A stretch of 64,000 nucleotides of DNA from Nocardia flavorosea (GTDB lineage: Bacteria > Actinomycetota > Actinomycetes > Mycobacteriales > Mycobacteriaceae). The position numbers and the translations under genes are program-made. Every line of letters starts with the position of its first letter. Positions within the stretch are counted from its first letter, which is position 1. The notes under the pieces are model-generated. The model had not been told where the DNA came from. It made no database searches and worked only from the letters and a program-made list of their open reading frames with translations. Positions 1 through 8,237 of this stretch are shown in pieces. The stretch spans positions 434,001 to 498,000 of the forward strand of contig NZ_JADLQL010000002.1 of assembly GCF_015477805.1 (NCBI RefSeq), given 5' to 3'.

Positions 1-503
1 ACCGCTCCGACCCGGAAATACGGATGCGCACCCACCGCATACGGCGCCGGCCGGCCCGAATGATTGATCACCCCGTGGGTCACCGCCAGTCCGTCGGCGC
101 GCAACTCATAACGCACCCACGTATCCAGCAGGAACGGCCAACCGTGCTGGGGCGGTATCAGCGCGCCCAGAGTCGCCGAATCCGGCGCCTGCGCGCGTAC
201 TTCGTAATCGGTGTTGCGGAGCAGCCCGTGGATGGCGTTCGACCGCGCGACCTCGGTGATATCCAGTTGCTGGGGGCGCCCGTCGAGCATCCAGACCGCA
301 TCACGGACCCGGTTGGGCCACGGCGCCAGCACGATACCGGCGGCCATCGGCGGGGCAGAACCGGCGGGGAGCGGTTCGGTCACCGCGATACCGTCCACGG
401 TCAGGCCGCGCAGCACGGCGGCCACGGTACCGATTTCGGCACGCACACCGCCGCCGGACAGCACGAGCGAGCGGCCGGTCGGGCTGGGGTCGGATACGGT
501 CAC
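1..503 (-). CDS. Aldose 1-epimerase family protein (3' part cut off by window edge)
   Basis: Galactose mutarotase-like enzyme that interconverts alpha and beta anomers of hexoses in the cytoplasm. About 167 N-terminal residues are visible. They show the family's N-terminal beta-sandwich features in order: an APWPNRV segment near residue 64, NAIHGL near residue 90 (candidate catalytic or substrate-binding His), and GAHPYF at the edge (second active-site His region). The C-terminal half, with the catalytic Glu, lies outside the window. I chose the GTG at 503 because TACGCT lies exactly 6 nt upstream, giving a leaderless start. An in-frame GTG at 605 would add 34 unlikely Arg/Gly-rich residues. 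The next gene upstream (DUF1330) is on the same strand, 123 nt away. Family assignment is firm; the sugar substrate is not known. Confidence 0.86.
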   Translation of the reverse strand, partial: MTVSDPSPTGRSLVLSGGGVRAEIGTVAAVLRGLTVDGIAVTEPLPAGSAPPMAAGIVLAPWPNRVRDAVWMLDGRPQQLDITEVARSNAIHGLLRNTDYEVRAQAPDSATLGALIPPQHGWPFLLDTWVRYELRADGLAVTHGVINHSGRPAPYAVGAHPYFRVGA

Positions 504-509
504 GCCATC

Positions 510-515
510 AGCGTA
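510..515 (-). promoter_or_regulatory. -10 hexamer TACGCT for the epimerase gene
   Basis: TACGCT followed by 6 nt and the GTG at 503. There is no Shine-Dalgarno sequence, so transcription probably starts at the GTG itself. Confidence 0.55.
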
Positions 516-626
516 TGTTCCGGCACCGCCGGTCGGGCCGCGTTCACCCGGGCGAGTCCCGGCGCTGCGGCAGAGACTGCCGGTCCGGTACCGGTTGCGC
601 TTCACCGGCCCGGACCACGCGTATCG

Positions 627-914
627 CTACAGACCGTTGATGATCACGGCATTGCAGTCGGCCGCCGCCTGCCGCAGCGGAATCGCGGCCTGGTATTCCT
701 CGGATTCGTACCACGCGCGGGCGGCCTCGGGCGATTCGAACTCCAGCACCACGGTCTGCGTAGCAGGCCACTCCCCTTCCAAGACCTGCGGTTTCGTATC
801 GACCGCCAGGACTTTCACACCGTTTGCCATCGCTTTCGCGGCCGCCTTGCCGTATTCGGCCATCCCCGCCGGATCTTTGATCGACTCGGTCACGATGACA
901 TAGCCCTTGGCCAT
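627..914 (-). CDS. DUF1330 family protein
   Basis: A 95-residue dimeric alpha+beta-barrel-type protein of the DUF1330 family, whose biochemical role is unknown. The reading frame has the typical pattern: an N-terminal beta strand (KGYVIV), a helix with repeated Ala/Lys, the core segment VLEFES, and a C-terminal AIIN-like strand. Length matches the family. The ATG at 914 is preceded by GAGGAG at 8 nt spacing, which is why the in-frame ATG at 929 was not used. It sits downstream of an adenylate cyclase gene on the same strand but is separated by about 220 nt containing an inverted repeat, so it is probably transcribed on its own. Confidence 0.85.
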   Translation of the reverse strand: MAKGYVIVTESIKDPAGMAEYGKAAAKAMANGVKVLAVDTKPQVLEGEWPATQTVVLEFESPEAARAWYESEEYQAAIPLRQAAADCNAVIINGL

Positions 915-980
915 CCCGGAACTCCTCACTCATCCACAAGCCGGACACTCTCGACTCCCCGACGACCCTACTCAAAACGT

Positions 981-1000
981 GATTTCCGAATGAGGAAATC
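981..1000. repeat. AT-rich inverted repeat upstream of the DUF1330 gene
   Basis: GATTTCC, 6 nt, GGAAATC: perfect 7-bp arms, 67 to 86 nt upstream of the DUF1330 start. It stands out in GC-rich surroundings. It may be an operator for a dimeric regulator, or a weak terminator of the cyclase gene that ends at 1135. Confidence 0.4.
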
Positions 1001-1134
1001 TCATATGGTGAAACCGGCCGTCACACTCTCGGCTGTCCGTGGGCTGCGCCGGTCGGCCAACAGCCGGCGCCACCGGGGCGGGGAAGAACGCGGATCGTCC
1101 ATGCGCTCCGATCGAGCGATCCCTCGACTCGCGG

Positions 1135-2139
1135 TCAGGCCCTATCGCTACGGCGGAGCAGATGGGGGCGCAACCGGTTGAAACCGCGAACTCGGACGCT
1201 GCGCAGATGGCGGATGGCGAATTCCTTTTCCCCTTCCAGTTCCACCGCGGCACCGTCGTCCACCAGGATCGTGCCCGGGCGGGCGACACCGGTGAGCCGG
1301 GCGGCGATATTCACCACCGACCCGTACAAGTCGCCGAAGCGCTGCAGCACCGGACCGTAGGCGATGGCCACCCGCAGTTCCGGGGTGGTGCCGACGGTCA
1401 TGGTGGATTCCTGGATCGCCACGGCGATCCGGGCCGCGGCCAGCGGGGATTCCGCCGCGAACATCACTTCGTCACCGACATTCTTGATCACCCAGCCACC
1501 GTTCTCGGTGATCGCGGCGGTGGTCGTGGATTCGAACGCCTCGAGCAGCGTGGACAGCTCGTCGGGATGCAGATGCCGGGTGAGCCGGGTGTAGCCGACC
1601 ATATCGGCGAACCCGACAGCCAGGGTCCGGGTGGAATCCTGAGTCGGCCCGGTTTCTTCCAGATGCCGGATCAGCGCCGCGTCCAGATGACGCCGCCAGG
1701 CGTAGGACAGCAGGCTCTCCAGAAGCTCCACCGTTTCCGCGGTGGCATTGCGGGTGATCGCATCCGGGTCGGTGCCGGGTCCGGCCGCCGCGACCCGCCG
1801 GTCGATCTCCTCGAGCACCAGATCGACCTGCCATTCGGCCAGCCGCGCCATGGCCTGCCCGATGGTGCGGGCGGTCGCGGCCTGCTGCCGGGTACCGGCC
1901 GCGGCCAGCACCTCCACCTCCCGGAACCGGTGAATGGCCGCGATATCGGAATCGGTGTAATCCGGGGCGCTGTCGTCCTCACTGGCCGGGAAACCCAGCG
2001 ACACCCACAGCCGGCGCGCCAGCTCCGGTGTCACTCCCGCCTTCTCCGCCACCTCCCGGCGGTTGTACCGGCGACTGCCCGCGAGCAGACTCGTCTCCGC
2101 CGCCGACCGAACCAGTTCGGACCTCTCCTGCGATCCCAT
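1135..2139 (-). CDS. Class III adenylate cyclase with N-terminal regulatory domain
   Basis: Makes cAMP from ATP in the cytoplasm. The C-terminal half (about residues 150-334) is a complete class III catalytic domain. It has the first metal Asp in GFADMVGY, the specificity Lys and second metal Asp in IKNVGDE, an Asp for adenine recognition in FGDLYG, and the transition-state Asn/Arg in VVNIAARL. The N-terminal 150 residues resemble the regulatory domain of M. tuberculosis Rv1264/Rv2212, with a helix-turn-helix-like segment (REVAEKAGVTPELARRLW) and long helices. That family is inhibited by its N-terminal domain and responds to pH or lipids; whether this one does is inference. No membrane segments are seen. 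The ATG at 2139 is set by TAATGT 7 nt upstream; the in-frame start at 2187 would add 16 residues without a ribosome site. Confidence 0.9.
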   Translation of the reverse strand: MGSQERSELVRSAAETSLLAGSRRYNRREVAEKAGVTPELARRLWVSLGFPASEDDSAPDYTDSDIAAIHRFREVEVLAAAGTRQQAATARTIGQAMARLAEWQVDLVLEEIDRRVAAAGPGTDPDAITRNATAETVELLESLLSYAWRRHLDAALIRHLEETGPTQDSTRTLAVGFADMVGYTRLTRHLHPDELSTLLEAFESTTTAAITENGGWVIKNVGDEVMFAAESPLAAARIAVAIQESTMTVGTTPELRVAIAYGPVLQRFGDLYGSVVNIAARLTGVARPGTILVDDGAAVELEGEKEFAIRHLRSVRVRGFNRLRPHLLRRSDRA

Positions 2140-2146
2140 GCTCGCC

Positions 2147-2152
2147 ACATTA
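2147..2152 (-). promoter_or_regulatory. -10 hexamer TAATGT for the cyclase gene
   Basis: TAATGT, 7 nt, ATG: leaderless arrangement with no Shine-Dalgarno sequence. Confidence 0.55.
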
Positions 2153-2293
2153 CGACCCGCCGGCCGCCACACGGGCAAACCAGACATATAACCGGGTGAT
2201 CTGCGTCATGCGGCACGTCGATACCGTCCGGACGATGCGGCTCCGGCCGATCCCGGCCCGCCCGTCCGCTGTTGCAGCGCGAGGAGACCGGCG

Positions 2294-4777
2294 CTATGGC
2301 TGCGGCGTCGCGGATCGCGGTGAGGTGTATTGCGGAATCGATGCGGGCGAACTGGTCGGAGGGAGCGGGAGCTGCGTCGATTCCGGCACCGGACCGACAG
2401 GCGCGGGCGGTGCGGGATTCCGTGCCGCCGGCTGCGGAGGCTCGGTGGAGCGCGGGACTCCTGCCAACTCGGGAACCTCCAACGGCGGGCCGGCCGGCGG
2501 CTGCGAGTCGCCGGGTTCGGTGGCGCCTGGGGCCGGTGCCGGATGTTCGGTAGTGCCGGCAGCGGCGGGCGGAACCGGCGTTCCGGCCGGCTCCGGTGCA
2601 TGCTTCGGGCGGGTAGTGGGCGCCACCGGCGCGGGCGAAACGGCGGAAGTGCCCGGCGCGGCAGGGGTATCCGGAACCGCTACCGCCTGCCGGCCGGCGG
2701 ACGGGCGACCCGGGGCGTCGGGCAGCGGCCGGTCGGTCGGGAGGTTGATGAAGCTCGGGGCCGCCGGGTCCAGCGCGAGGTGCTGGGGTTTGAGTTCGGT
2801 GTCGTTGAGCATCGGGCGGAACGCCAGTGCCTTGGGGGCGTTGGCGGCGAATACGTCGAGGCGCAGGCGGTGGCCGGGTTCGAGGACGGCCTGGGTCGGA
2901 ATCACGCCGATGTCCAGCGCGACCGGTTCACCGGGCGGCACCGGCTGCACGCTGTCGAGGGTGATCGGGTTGAACGGGGCGGTGAGGTCGCCGTTGGGTG
3001 AGCGGGTGCTGCGGGATTCGTCGATCGCGCGCAGCGAGGCGGTGAGCTGGCCGGTACTCAACACGGTCGAGGTGCCGTCGGGTGCGACATCGTTCACTGT
3101 GACGCTCCAGTAGCCGTCGGCGGCGTCGTGCACCGTGTTGAGATGCACGTTGATCGGACCCGAGATCACGGTCCGTTCGGCGACCTCGGCACTGGTGAAG
3201 GTGAGCGCACCGCGTTCGGCGATCCGGGAGTCCTTGGCACAGGCGTCGAATACCGCGCCGATTCCGGCCGAACCCTGCGCCATATCCCGCGAGCAGAATG
3301 TGGTGATCCCCGGGGCCACGGTGAGCTGGGCCCTGTCCCCCGGCCGACCGATCAGCGATCCATCGTGCACGCTGTCGGCGCTGGTCCCGCTGGGCGTGCC
3401 CGACAGATACACCCGCCGATGCGACATTCCGGGCTGCGGGAACTGTTCGAGGAAAACCCAGCCCCCGCCCTGTTCCCAGACGATCACGGGCCCATAGTCG
3501 ACGATGCCGTTGTCGATATCCTTGAGCCAGTGATCGAACCACGCGCGCTGCAGGACATCCAACCGCGGTGGCGCACCGGGCCGGCCCGTCCCGGCACCGG
3601 GGTTGGCGTGATATGTATCGCCGACGACGAGTTGTTTGCGGCCGGGCGGCAGTGGGATTTCGTTGTAGAGCGCGGTGGCGCTGTTGGCGAAGATATCGTG
3701 CCACCCGCCGTAGACGAAGGTGGGGACGGTGATCTTCGACGGTTCGCCCATGATGCCCTGCCGGAACGGGCTGTTCTCGTCCAGTGCCGCGGACAGCGTG
3801 GGCGGCATCTTGTTCAGTGACGGAGTGAGCAGCGCCTGGGCGAGCAGATCGTAGTTGGTGGCGGGATCGGCCAGCCGGTCGGCGAGCCACTGCCAGTCGA
3901 AGGTGCCGTTGAGTATCGACTGCACATCCGGCATGAGTTTGGCCTGGTTCACCTGGTTGAGCCACAGCGGCAGGAAGGTCACGCCCACACCGCCGCCGGG
4001 TGCCACCACATCGCGCATGAGATCACTGCCGGGTTCCACCGGGAAGATGGCCTGCAATGGCTTCGGCGCGTTCTCGGCGGCGCGCAATTGATTGATACCG
4101 GAGTAGGAACCGCCGCTCATCGCAACCCGTCCGTTCGACCACGGTTGCGCCGCCGACCATTCGATCACCTCGCGGGTGTCGAGTTGTTCACGCGCGCCGA
4201 GGGTGTCCCACAGTCCCTGGGACTGTCCGGTGCCGCGCACATCGACCGAGACGATCGTGTATCCGGCGTGCACCAGTTTCCTGTCGAGCCCGAGCACGGT
4301 GGCGACGGTGCCGCCGTCGAGCGCATGCAGCAGATCCTCGAAACCGCTGATCGGGGTGCCGGACAGGTTGATCCGGCGCACCAGGTCCATGGTGAACCGC
4401 TGCGCCTCGGGATTGTTCATCGCCGAATCGATCAGGGCGGACATCATTTTCGAGTACGGCGTCATGGTGACGATGGTGGGAAGCGGTTCGGTCTCCACCC
4501 GGTCACCCGCGTGGGCGGGCCGGTACACATCGGCTTTCAGCACCACACCGTCGCTCATGGTGATGTGGACGTCCTTGTCGATATGCACCTCGGGGTAGCG
4601 CTGCGGGCCGTCGTGGGTGGCGGTCCACTGCTGGGCCAGTTCGGCCGGCGAGACGGCCGGGGCCGTATCCCGGCTGACCGGGTGGCGGGCGGCCTGAGCT
4701 ACCACCAGGCTCACGGCGAGAGCGACGACGGCGATCGCCGCTGCGGCCGCGAACCCGTGGATCCGGTACAGCCGCAT
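2294..4777 (-). CDS. Secreted CocE/NonD-type serine hydrolase with Pro-rich C-terminal tail
   Basis: An alpha/beta hydrolase of the X-Pro dipeptidyl-peptidase (S15)/cocaine esterase family, 827 residues. It begins with a hydrophobic stretch (about residues 9-30) that is a signal peptide or membrane anchor. The catalytic domain follows, with the nucleophile Ser in GGSYSG, the acid Asp in YGGWHDIF and the His in GDTYHANPG. The jelly-roll C-terminal domain of the family runs to about residue 690. The last 130 residues are a Pro/Ala/Glu-rich low-complexity tail not needed for the fold, which suggests cell-wall spanning. The ATG at 4777 has GGAGGG 6 nt upstream; the TTG at 4783 touches that site and was rejected. 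Substrate unknown: amide or ester. Confidence 0.87.
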   Translation of the reverse strand: MRLYRIHGFAAAAAIAVVALAVSLVVAQAARHPVSRDTAPAVSPAELAQQWTATHDGPQRYPEVHIDKDVHITMSDGVVLKADVYRPAHAGDRVETEPLPTIVTMTPYSKMMSALIDSAMNNPEAQRFTMDLVRRINLSGTPISGFEDLLHALDGGTVATVLGLDRKLVHAGYTIVSVDVRGTGQSQGLWDTLGAREQLDTREVIEWSAAQPWSNGRVAMSGGSYSGINQLRAAENAPKPLQAIFPVEPGSDLMRDVVAPGGGVGVTFLPLWLNQVNQAKLMPDVQSILNGTFDWQWLADRLADPATNYDLLAQALLTPSLNKMPPTLSAALDENSPFRQGIMGEPSKITVPTFVYGGWHDIFANSATALYNEIPLPPGRKQLVVGDTYHANPGAGTGRPGAPPRLDVLQRAWFDHWLKDIDNGIVDYGPVIVWEQGGGWVFLEQFPQPGMSHRRVYLSGTPSGTSADSVHDGSLIGRPGDRAQLTVAPGITTFCSRDMAQGSAGIGAVFDACAKDSRIAERGALTFTSAEVAERTVISGPINVHLNTVHDAADGYWSVTVNDVAPDGTSTVLSTGQLTASLRAIDESRSTRSPNGDLTAPFNPITLDSVQPVPPGEPVALDIGVIPTQAVLEPGHRLRLDVFAANAPKALAFRPMLNDTELKPQHLALDPAAPSFINLPTDRPLPDAPGRPSAGRQAVAVPDTPAAPGTSAVSPAPVAPTTRPKHAPEPAGTPVPPAAAGTTEHPAPAPGATEPGDSQPPAGPPLEVPELAGVPRSTEPPQPAARNPAPPAPVGPVPESTQLPLPPTSSPASIPQYTSPRSATPQP

Positions 4778-4921
4778 GAACAACCCTCCACCTCGTGGTT
4801 CCGGTTTCCGCGCACAGGTGCCGCCGACGATAGCAATCAGCTCTCTTCGCAGCTGGTACCGACGCGCGGTATCCGGACAGGGGTGGCGGTGGCGGAATTC
4901 CGGGGCCGGCCGCCCGCGGGC

Positions 4922-5554
4922 TCAGTTCGCGCGCCGCACTCGCAGGACGAGGTCCTTGATCTGGTGAGCGGCCGCGGGGCGGTTACGGTCGCGGCGTTCG
5001 TCCACCTCCACGGTCCACTTGTCGTCGAGCAGGCCGCGGATATCGGCGGGCAGATAGTAGGCGTAGGGGTCGAACCGGTGCTGATGGCCTTGCTGCTCGT
5101 GCTGATGGGCTTCCTCGCCGTGCGGATGTTCTCCCGGTTCGGGGAATTCGGCCGGATCGTGGGCAACGAACAGCAGTGTTCCGCCCGGGGCCACCGATTC
5201 CAGCAGCCCGCGCACGGTGGCGTGGTCCGGTTCGTGCGCGATCGGGAAGTAGTGCGCCGACACCAGATCGAACGACCGGGCAGGCATGGGCGTGACGGCG
5301 ATATCGGCCTGCTGCCACGAGATCTCCGGATGCCCTGCCGACGCGCGTTCGATCGCCACCTTCGAGATATCCACCGCAGTGACCTGCCAGCCGTGTTCGG
5401 CCAGCCAGTAGGCGTCCGCGCCCTCACCGCAGCCGAGGTCGAGCGCCTGGCCGGGTGTCATTCCGGTCACCTCCGCAACCAGAGCGTCATTCGGCAGGCC
5501 GCTGAATCTCTGCTCGGTCTCGCCGTACATATCGTCCCAGAACTGCTGGTCCAT
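4922..5554 (-). CDS. Class I SAM-dependent methyltransferase
   Basis: A 210-residue cytoplasmic methyltransferase. The SAM-binding motif I is LDLGCGEG near residue 45, followed by an acidic motif II (VTAVDIS) and a motif IV-like segment (SFDLVSAHYFP). The C-terminal third holds an acidic and His-rich loop (repeated HQH and HPHG), which is unusual and could bind metal. The family includes tellurite-resistance and thiopurine-type methyltransferases, but the substrate cannot be read from the sequence. The ATG at 5554 is preceded by GGAG at 8 nt. It is divergent from the XRE-cupin regulator, with 91 nt between them, so that regulator probably controls it. Confidence 0.85.
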   Translation of the reverse strand: MDQQFWDDMYGETEQRFSGLPNDALVAEVTGMTPGQALDLGCGEGADAYWLAEHGWQVTAVDISKVAIERASAGHPEISWQQADIAVTPMPARSFDLVSAHYFPIAHEPDHATVRGLLESVAPGGTLLFVAHDPAEFPEPGEHPHGEEAHQHEQQGHQHRFDPYAYYLPADIRGLLDDKWTVEVDERRDRNRPAAAHQIKDLVLRVRRAN

Positions 5555-5610
5555 CTGTTTCTCCTGCTCTCCTCGGGGCTTGTTCTCCAGCATCCGCAGA
5601 CTGCGCCATC

Positions 5611-5626
5611 TTGACAAATTAATTTG
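5611..5626. promoter_or_regulatory. Candidate promoter element and operator between methyltransferase and XRE-cupin genes
   Basis: CAAATTAATTTG (5615-5626) is a perfect 12-bp palindrome in GC-rich surroundings. It overlaps a TTGACA hexamer (5611-5616) facing the XRE-cupin gene. Its position fits an autoregulatory operator that also faces the divergent methyltransferase. No clear -10 could be fixed. Confidence 0.5.
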
Positions 5627-5645
5627 CCATAACTGCAATATAGGT

Positions 5646-6227
5646 ATGGATCCGGAGTTCGGCGATGTCATCGACGCAATCGGCCCGCGGCTGCGTGAGC
5701 TGCGGCGACGTAACGGCACCACGCTGGCCGTACTGTCCGATCTCACCGGTATTCCGGTGAGCACCCTGTCACGGCTGGAATCGGGTCAGCGCAAACCCAG
5801 CCTGGAACTGCTGCTCCCGCTGGCCAAGGCGCATCGCGTCCCACTGGACGAACTGGTCGCCGCGCCGGAAACCGGCGACCCCCGGGTGAATATCCGCCCC
5901 ATCACCCGGCACGGCCAGACCCTGATCCCGCTGACCCGTAAACCCGGCGGCCTGCAGGCCTACAAGCAGATCCTGTCCGGCCGGTCCTGGACCGAACCCG
6001 ATCTGCACACCCACGAGGGCTACCACTGGCTCTACGTCCTCAACGGCAAGTTGCGGCTGATCCTCGGCGACCGGGATATGGTGCTCACCCCCGGCGAGGT
6101 CGCCGAATTCGATACCCATCTCCCGCACTGGTTCGGCAATGCCGACGAACATCCCGTCGAATACCTGAGCCTTTTCGGACCGCAGGGCGAACGGTTCCAC
6201 ATCAAGGCACGGTATCGCCCGTCGTAA
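5646..6227 (+). CDS. XRE-family regulator with C-terminal cupin domain
   Basis: A 193-residue DNA-binding regulator. Residues 5-70 form an XRE helix-turn-helix (the TLAVLSDLTGIPVSTLSRLE region), and residues 110-185 form a cupin (DLHTHEGYHWLYVLNG and GEVAEFDTHLPH, with the usual His residues of the metal or ligand pocket). This architecture is common in small-molecule-responsive repressors. The ATG at 5646 is the first in frame with plausible protein sequence. Divergent from the methyltransferase, with a palindrome in the shared region, so autoregulation and control of the neighbour are likely (inference). A 58-bp piece of this gene recurs at 9228-9285. Confidence 0.88.
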   Translation: MDPEFGDVIDAIGPRLRELRRRNGTTLAVLSDLTGIPVSTLSRLESGQRKPSLELLLPLAKAHRVPLDELVAAPETGDPRVNIRPITRHGQTLIPLTRKPGGLQAYKQILSGRSWTEPDLHTHEGYHWLYVLNGKLRLILGDRDMVLTPGEVAEFDTHLPHWFGNADEHPVEYLSLFGPQGERFHIKARYRPS

Positions 6228-6474
6228 TTCGGATACACGCCTTACGCTGGGCAGATACGAACCGTTACCGTTCCGTTAGCCAGCTTGTCCGTGTCGTTTC
6301 CGAAGTACGCGCGGCGGACGGCGAAACATGACTCCCCGGGTTTGCAGGACCGACATATAGCTGTGGTGTATTTCCAACGCTGTTCGAGCAGTCGGTGAAT
6401 TCCTCGCCGCGCATTCGGCGGTGAAAGTTTTTGCGATCCACCGGCTCTCGACCTGAGCACGGAGGACCGCAATT
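6228..6474 (+). promoter_or_regulatory. Leader region of the NlpC/P60 gene
   Basis: 247 nt without a gene. It holds a possible -10 (TATAGC near 6356), a small hairpin just after 6400 (CGCCG paired with CGGCG) and the GGAGG ribosome site. The long transcribed leader may be structured. Confidence 0.35.
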
Positions 6475-7020
6475 ATGGAGTCAGTACCGCTAGTCCGAAA
6501 ACGCATGGCCGTCATGGCCGTTCTCGCCGCGGCAGCAGGATCCGCACTCTGCACCGCCGCCCCCGCCGAAGCCCGGCCGGTCACAGTGCCCGGCCTCGGT
6601 GTTTTCGAAGTTCCCGATCATATTCCGCTACCGGCCGGGATCCCCGGCCTCGCCACCCCACAACCGGCGCCGCAGTACACGCCGGCCCCCGGGGAACTCG
6701 CAGTCCGGGCGGCACGCAGCAAACTCGGCGCCCCGTACGTCACCGGCGGCACCGGACCGAACACCTTCGACTGCTCCGGACTGGTGAAATGGGCTTACCA
6801 GCAGGCGGGCGTGGATGTCCCCCGCACCAGCTGGTCCCAGCTCGCCGCCGGCACACCGGTTCCGCTCGACGAGCTGCACGTCGGTGATGTGATCTCCTAC
6901 AGCGGCGGTGGACATTCCGCCCTCTATGCCGGTGACGGCAAGGTGATCCACGCCGCGACCACCACCGTGGAAATCTCGCCCATGTCGTATTCGCCCGTGG
7001 TCGGCGCACGCCGCTACTGA
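6475..7020 (+). CDS. Secreted NlpC/P60 peptidoglycan endopeptidase
   Basis: A 181-residue cell-wall hydrolase that cuts peptide stems of peptidoglycan outside the membrane. Residues 1-34 form a signal peptide (positively charged start, Ala-rich core, cleavage near APAEA). A Pro-rich linker runs to about residue 75. The NlpC/P60 domain follows, with catalytic Cys in FDCSGLV, His in GGGHSALY and the third residue His in KVIHA. It resembles mycobacterial RipD/RipB-size enzymes. ATG with GGAGG 8 nt upstream. A 13-bp-stem hairpin downstream ends transcription. The last 31 bp of the gene and about 200 bp of downstream DNA are repeated at 9286-9512. Confidence 0.92.
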   Translation: MESVPLVRKRMAVMAVLAAAAGSALCTAAPAEARPVTVPGLGVFEVPDHIPLPAGIPGLATPQPAPQYTPAPGELAVRAARSKLGAPYVTGGTGPNTFDCSGLVKWAYQQAGVDVPRTSWSQLAAGTPVPLDELHVGDVISYSGGGHSALYAGDGKVIHAATTTVEISPMSYSPVVGARRY

Positions 7021-7091
7021 CCCGCGGCCCGCACCGTGGCCGGTGTCCGGCGACCCACCCGAATCCACAGCCCGGCCCACGGCGCGTCCAT

Positions 7092-7132
7092 CCGGCACCG
7101 CCCCGCGGCATCACCGCCCGGGGCGGTGCCGG
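7092..7132. terminator. Hairpin terminator between NlpC/P60 and EamA genes
   Basis: A perfect 13-bp stem (CCGGCACCGCCCC with its complement at 7120-7132) and a 15-nt loop, lying between two convergent genes. No U-run follows, as is usual in actinobacteria. The duplicate copy near 9390 carries a change in one arm. Confidence 0.7.
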
Positions 7133-7248
7133 GCCACTATCAGAACCACCTACCGAGCCCCGGACCGATAACGGCACCGCCGGGACATCATCTACCGTCG
7201 ACCGGTTCCCAGTGCCGCTGTGCCGGCCTCCGCATACCGAGAGGCGTT

Positions 7249-8175
7249 CTACGGCATCGCACGTTGCACCAGTACCGCGCCGACGAGCAGTACCGCCGCA
7301 CCGGCCATCTGCGCCGGTCGCAGTGCTTGCCCGAGCAATAGCCAGGCCAGCACACTCGCGACGAGTGGTTCCACCATGGCCAGCACACCGGCGAGGGCCG
7401 CGGGCAGATCTCGTAATGCCCACAACCCGGCCAGGTACGGCAGTACGGTGCCGGCCACAGCCAGTACCAGCAGCACCACCCAGACCGGAAAGTGCAAACC
7501 ACCCAACACGGCAGACAGCGTCAGACGATCGAAAGGCAGCGTCCACGGCGGCGCCACCACGGCCATCACCACAGCGCCGATCACCAACCCGACCGCGGTC
7601 ATCCCGAACGGATCGTGCCGGCTCGCGCCGTGCTCGCCGAGCAGGAAGAACCCGGCCGAGCAGGCCGCCGCGCCCAGACCCGCCGCGACACCGATCGGAT
7701 CCACCCGGGCACCATGCCAGACCTGCGCAATCAGGACCAAACCGGCCAGCGCCAGCCCGATTCCCGCCCACACCGGCCCGGGTAGCCGTGTTCCGCGCAC
7801 GACCCGGATCCACAATGCGACCAGGGCAGGTGCCAGGTTGACCAGCACCATCGCCACACCCACCGGCACTCGGGCAACAGCCACAAAGAACAACAACTGC
7901 ACACCTGCGACGCCGAGCGCCCCATAGCCGAGCAGCAGCCAGATATCGCCGCGATCGAACCGCAGTGCCCGTGGCCGCCACAACGCGACCACCAGCACCA
8001 GCACTACGGCGGCCGACCCGATGCGCACCGAAGTCACCGCCGCCGGTGACCAGCCATCTACCATCACCGCCGCGGCCAGCGGACCGGAACTCGCGAACAA
8101 CGCCCAGGAGAGCAGGCTCAGCTCGACCGCCCTCGCACGGCCCGGTACTCGTTCCACTTTCACCGACCTGGTCAC
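7249..8175 (-). CDS. EamA/DMT-family transporter
   Basis: A 308-residue inner-membrane protein with about ten hydrophobic segments arranged as two EamA repeats (roughly residues 20-145 and 160-303). That is the architecture of drug/metabolite exporters such as RhaT/YdcZ-like and amino-acid exporters. The second repeat ends with the typical LAWLLLGQ segment. Substrate unknown. It is convergent with the NlpC/P60 gene and lies downstream of vapBC on the same strand, with a 62-nt gap. It belongs to the cargo found only between the NlpC/P60 gene and the mosaic remnant. Confidence 0.88.
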   Translation of the reverse strand: MTRSVKVERVPGRARAVELSLLSWALFASSGPLAAAVMVDGWSPAAVTSVRIGSAAVVLVLVVALWRPRALRFDRGDIWLLLGYGALGVAGVQLLFFVAVARVPVGVAMVLVNLAPALVALWIRVVRGTRLPGPVWAGIGLALAGLVLIAQVWHGARVDPIGVAAGLGAAACSAGFFLLGEHGASRHDPFGMTAVGLVIGAVVMAVVAPPWTLPFDRLTLSAVLGGLHFPVWVVLLVLAVAGTVLPYLAGLWALRDLPAALAGVLAMVEPLVASVLAWLLLGQALRPAQMAGAAVLLVGAVLVQRAMP

Positions 8176-8237
8176 GCTCGTAGCTTCGCCGAGCGATAGT
8201 CGGCATGCCAGCCGATATCCGGCAGAGTTCGCGGGTC

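Noticed and set aside
24..1181. Long plus-strand open frame opposite the epimerase and DUF1330 genes
   Set aside because: Arg/Gly/His-rich antisense frame; the minus-strand frames give clear protein families.
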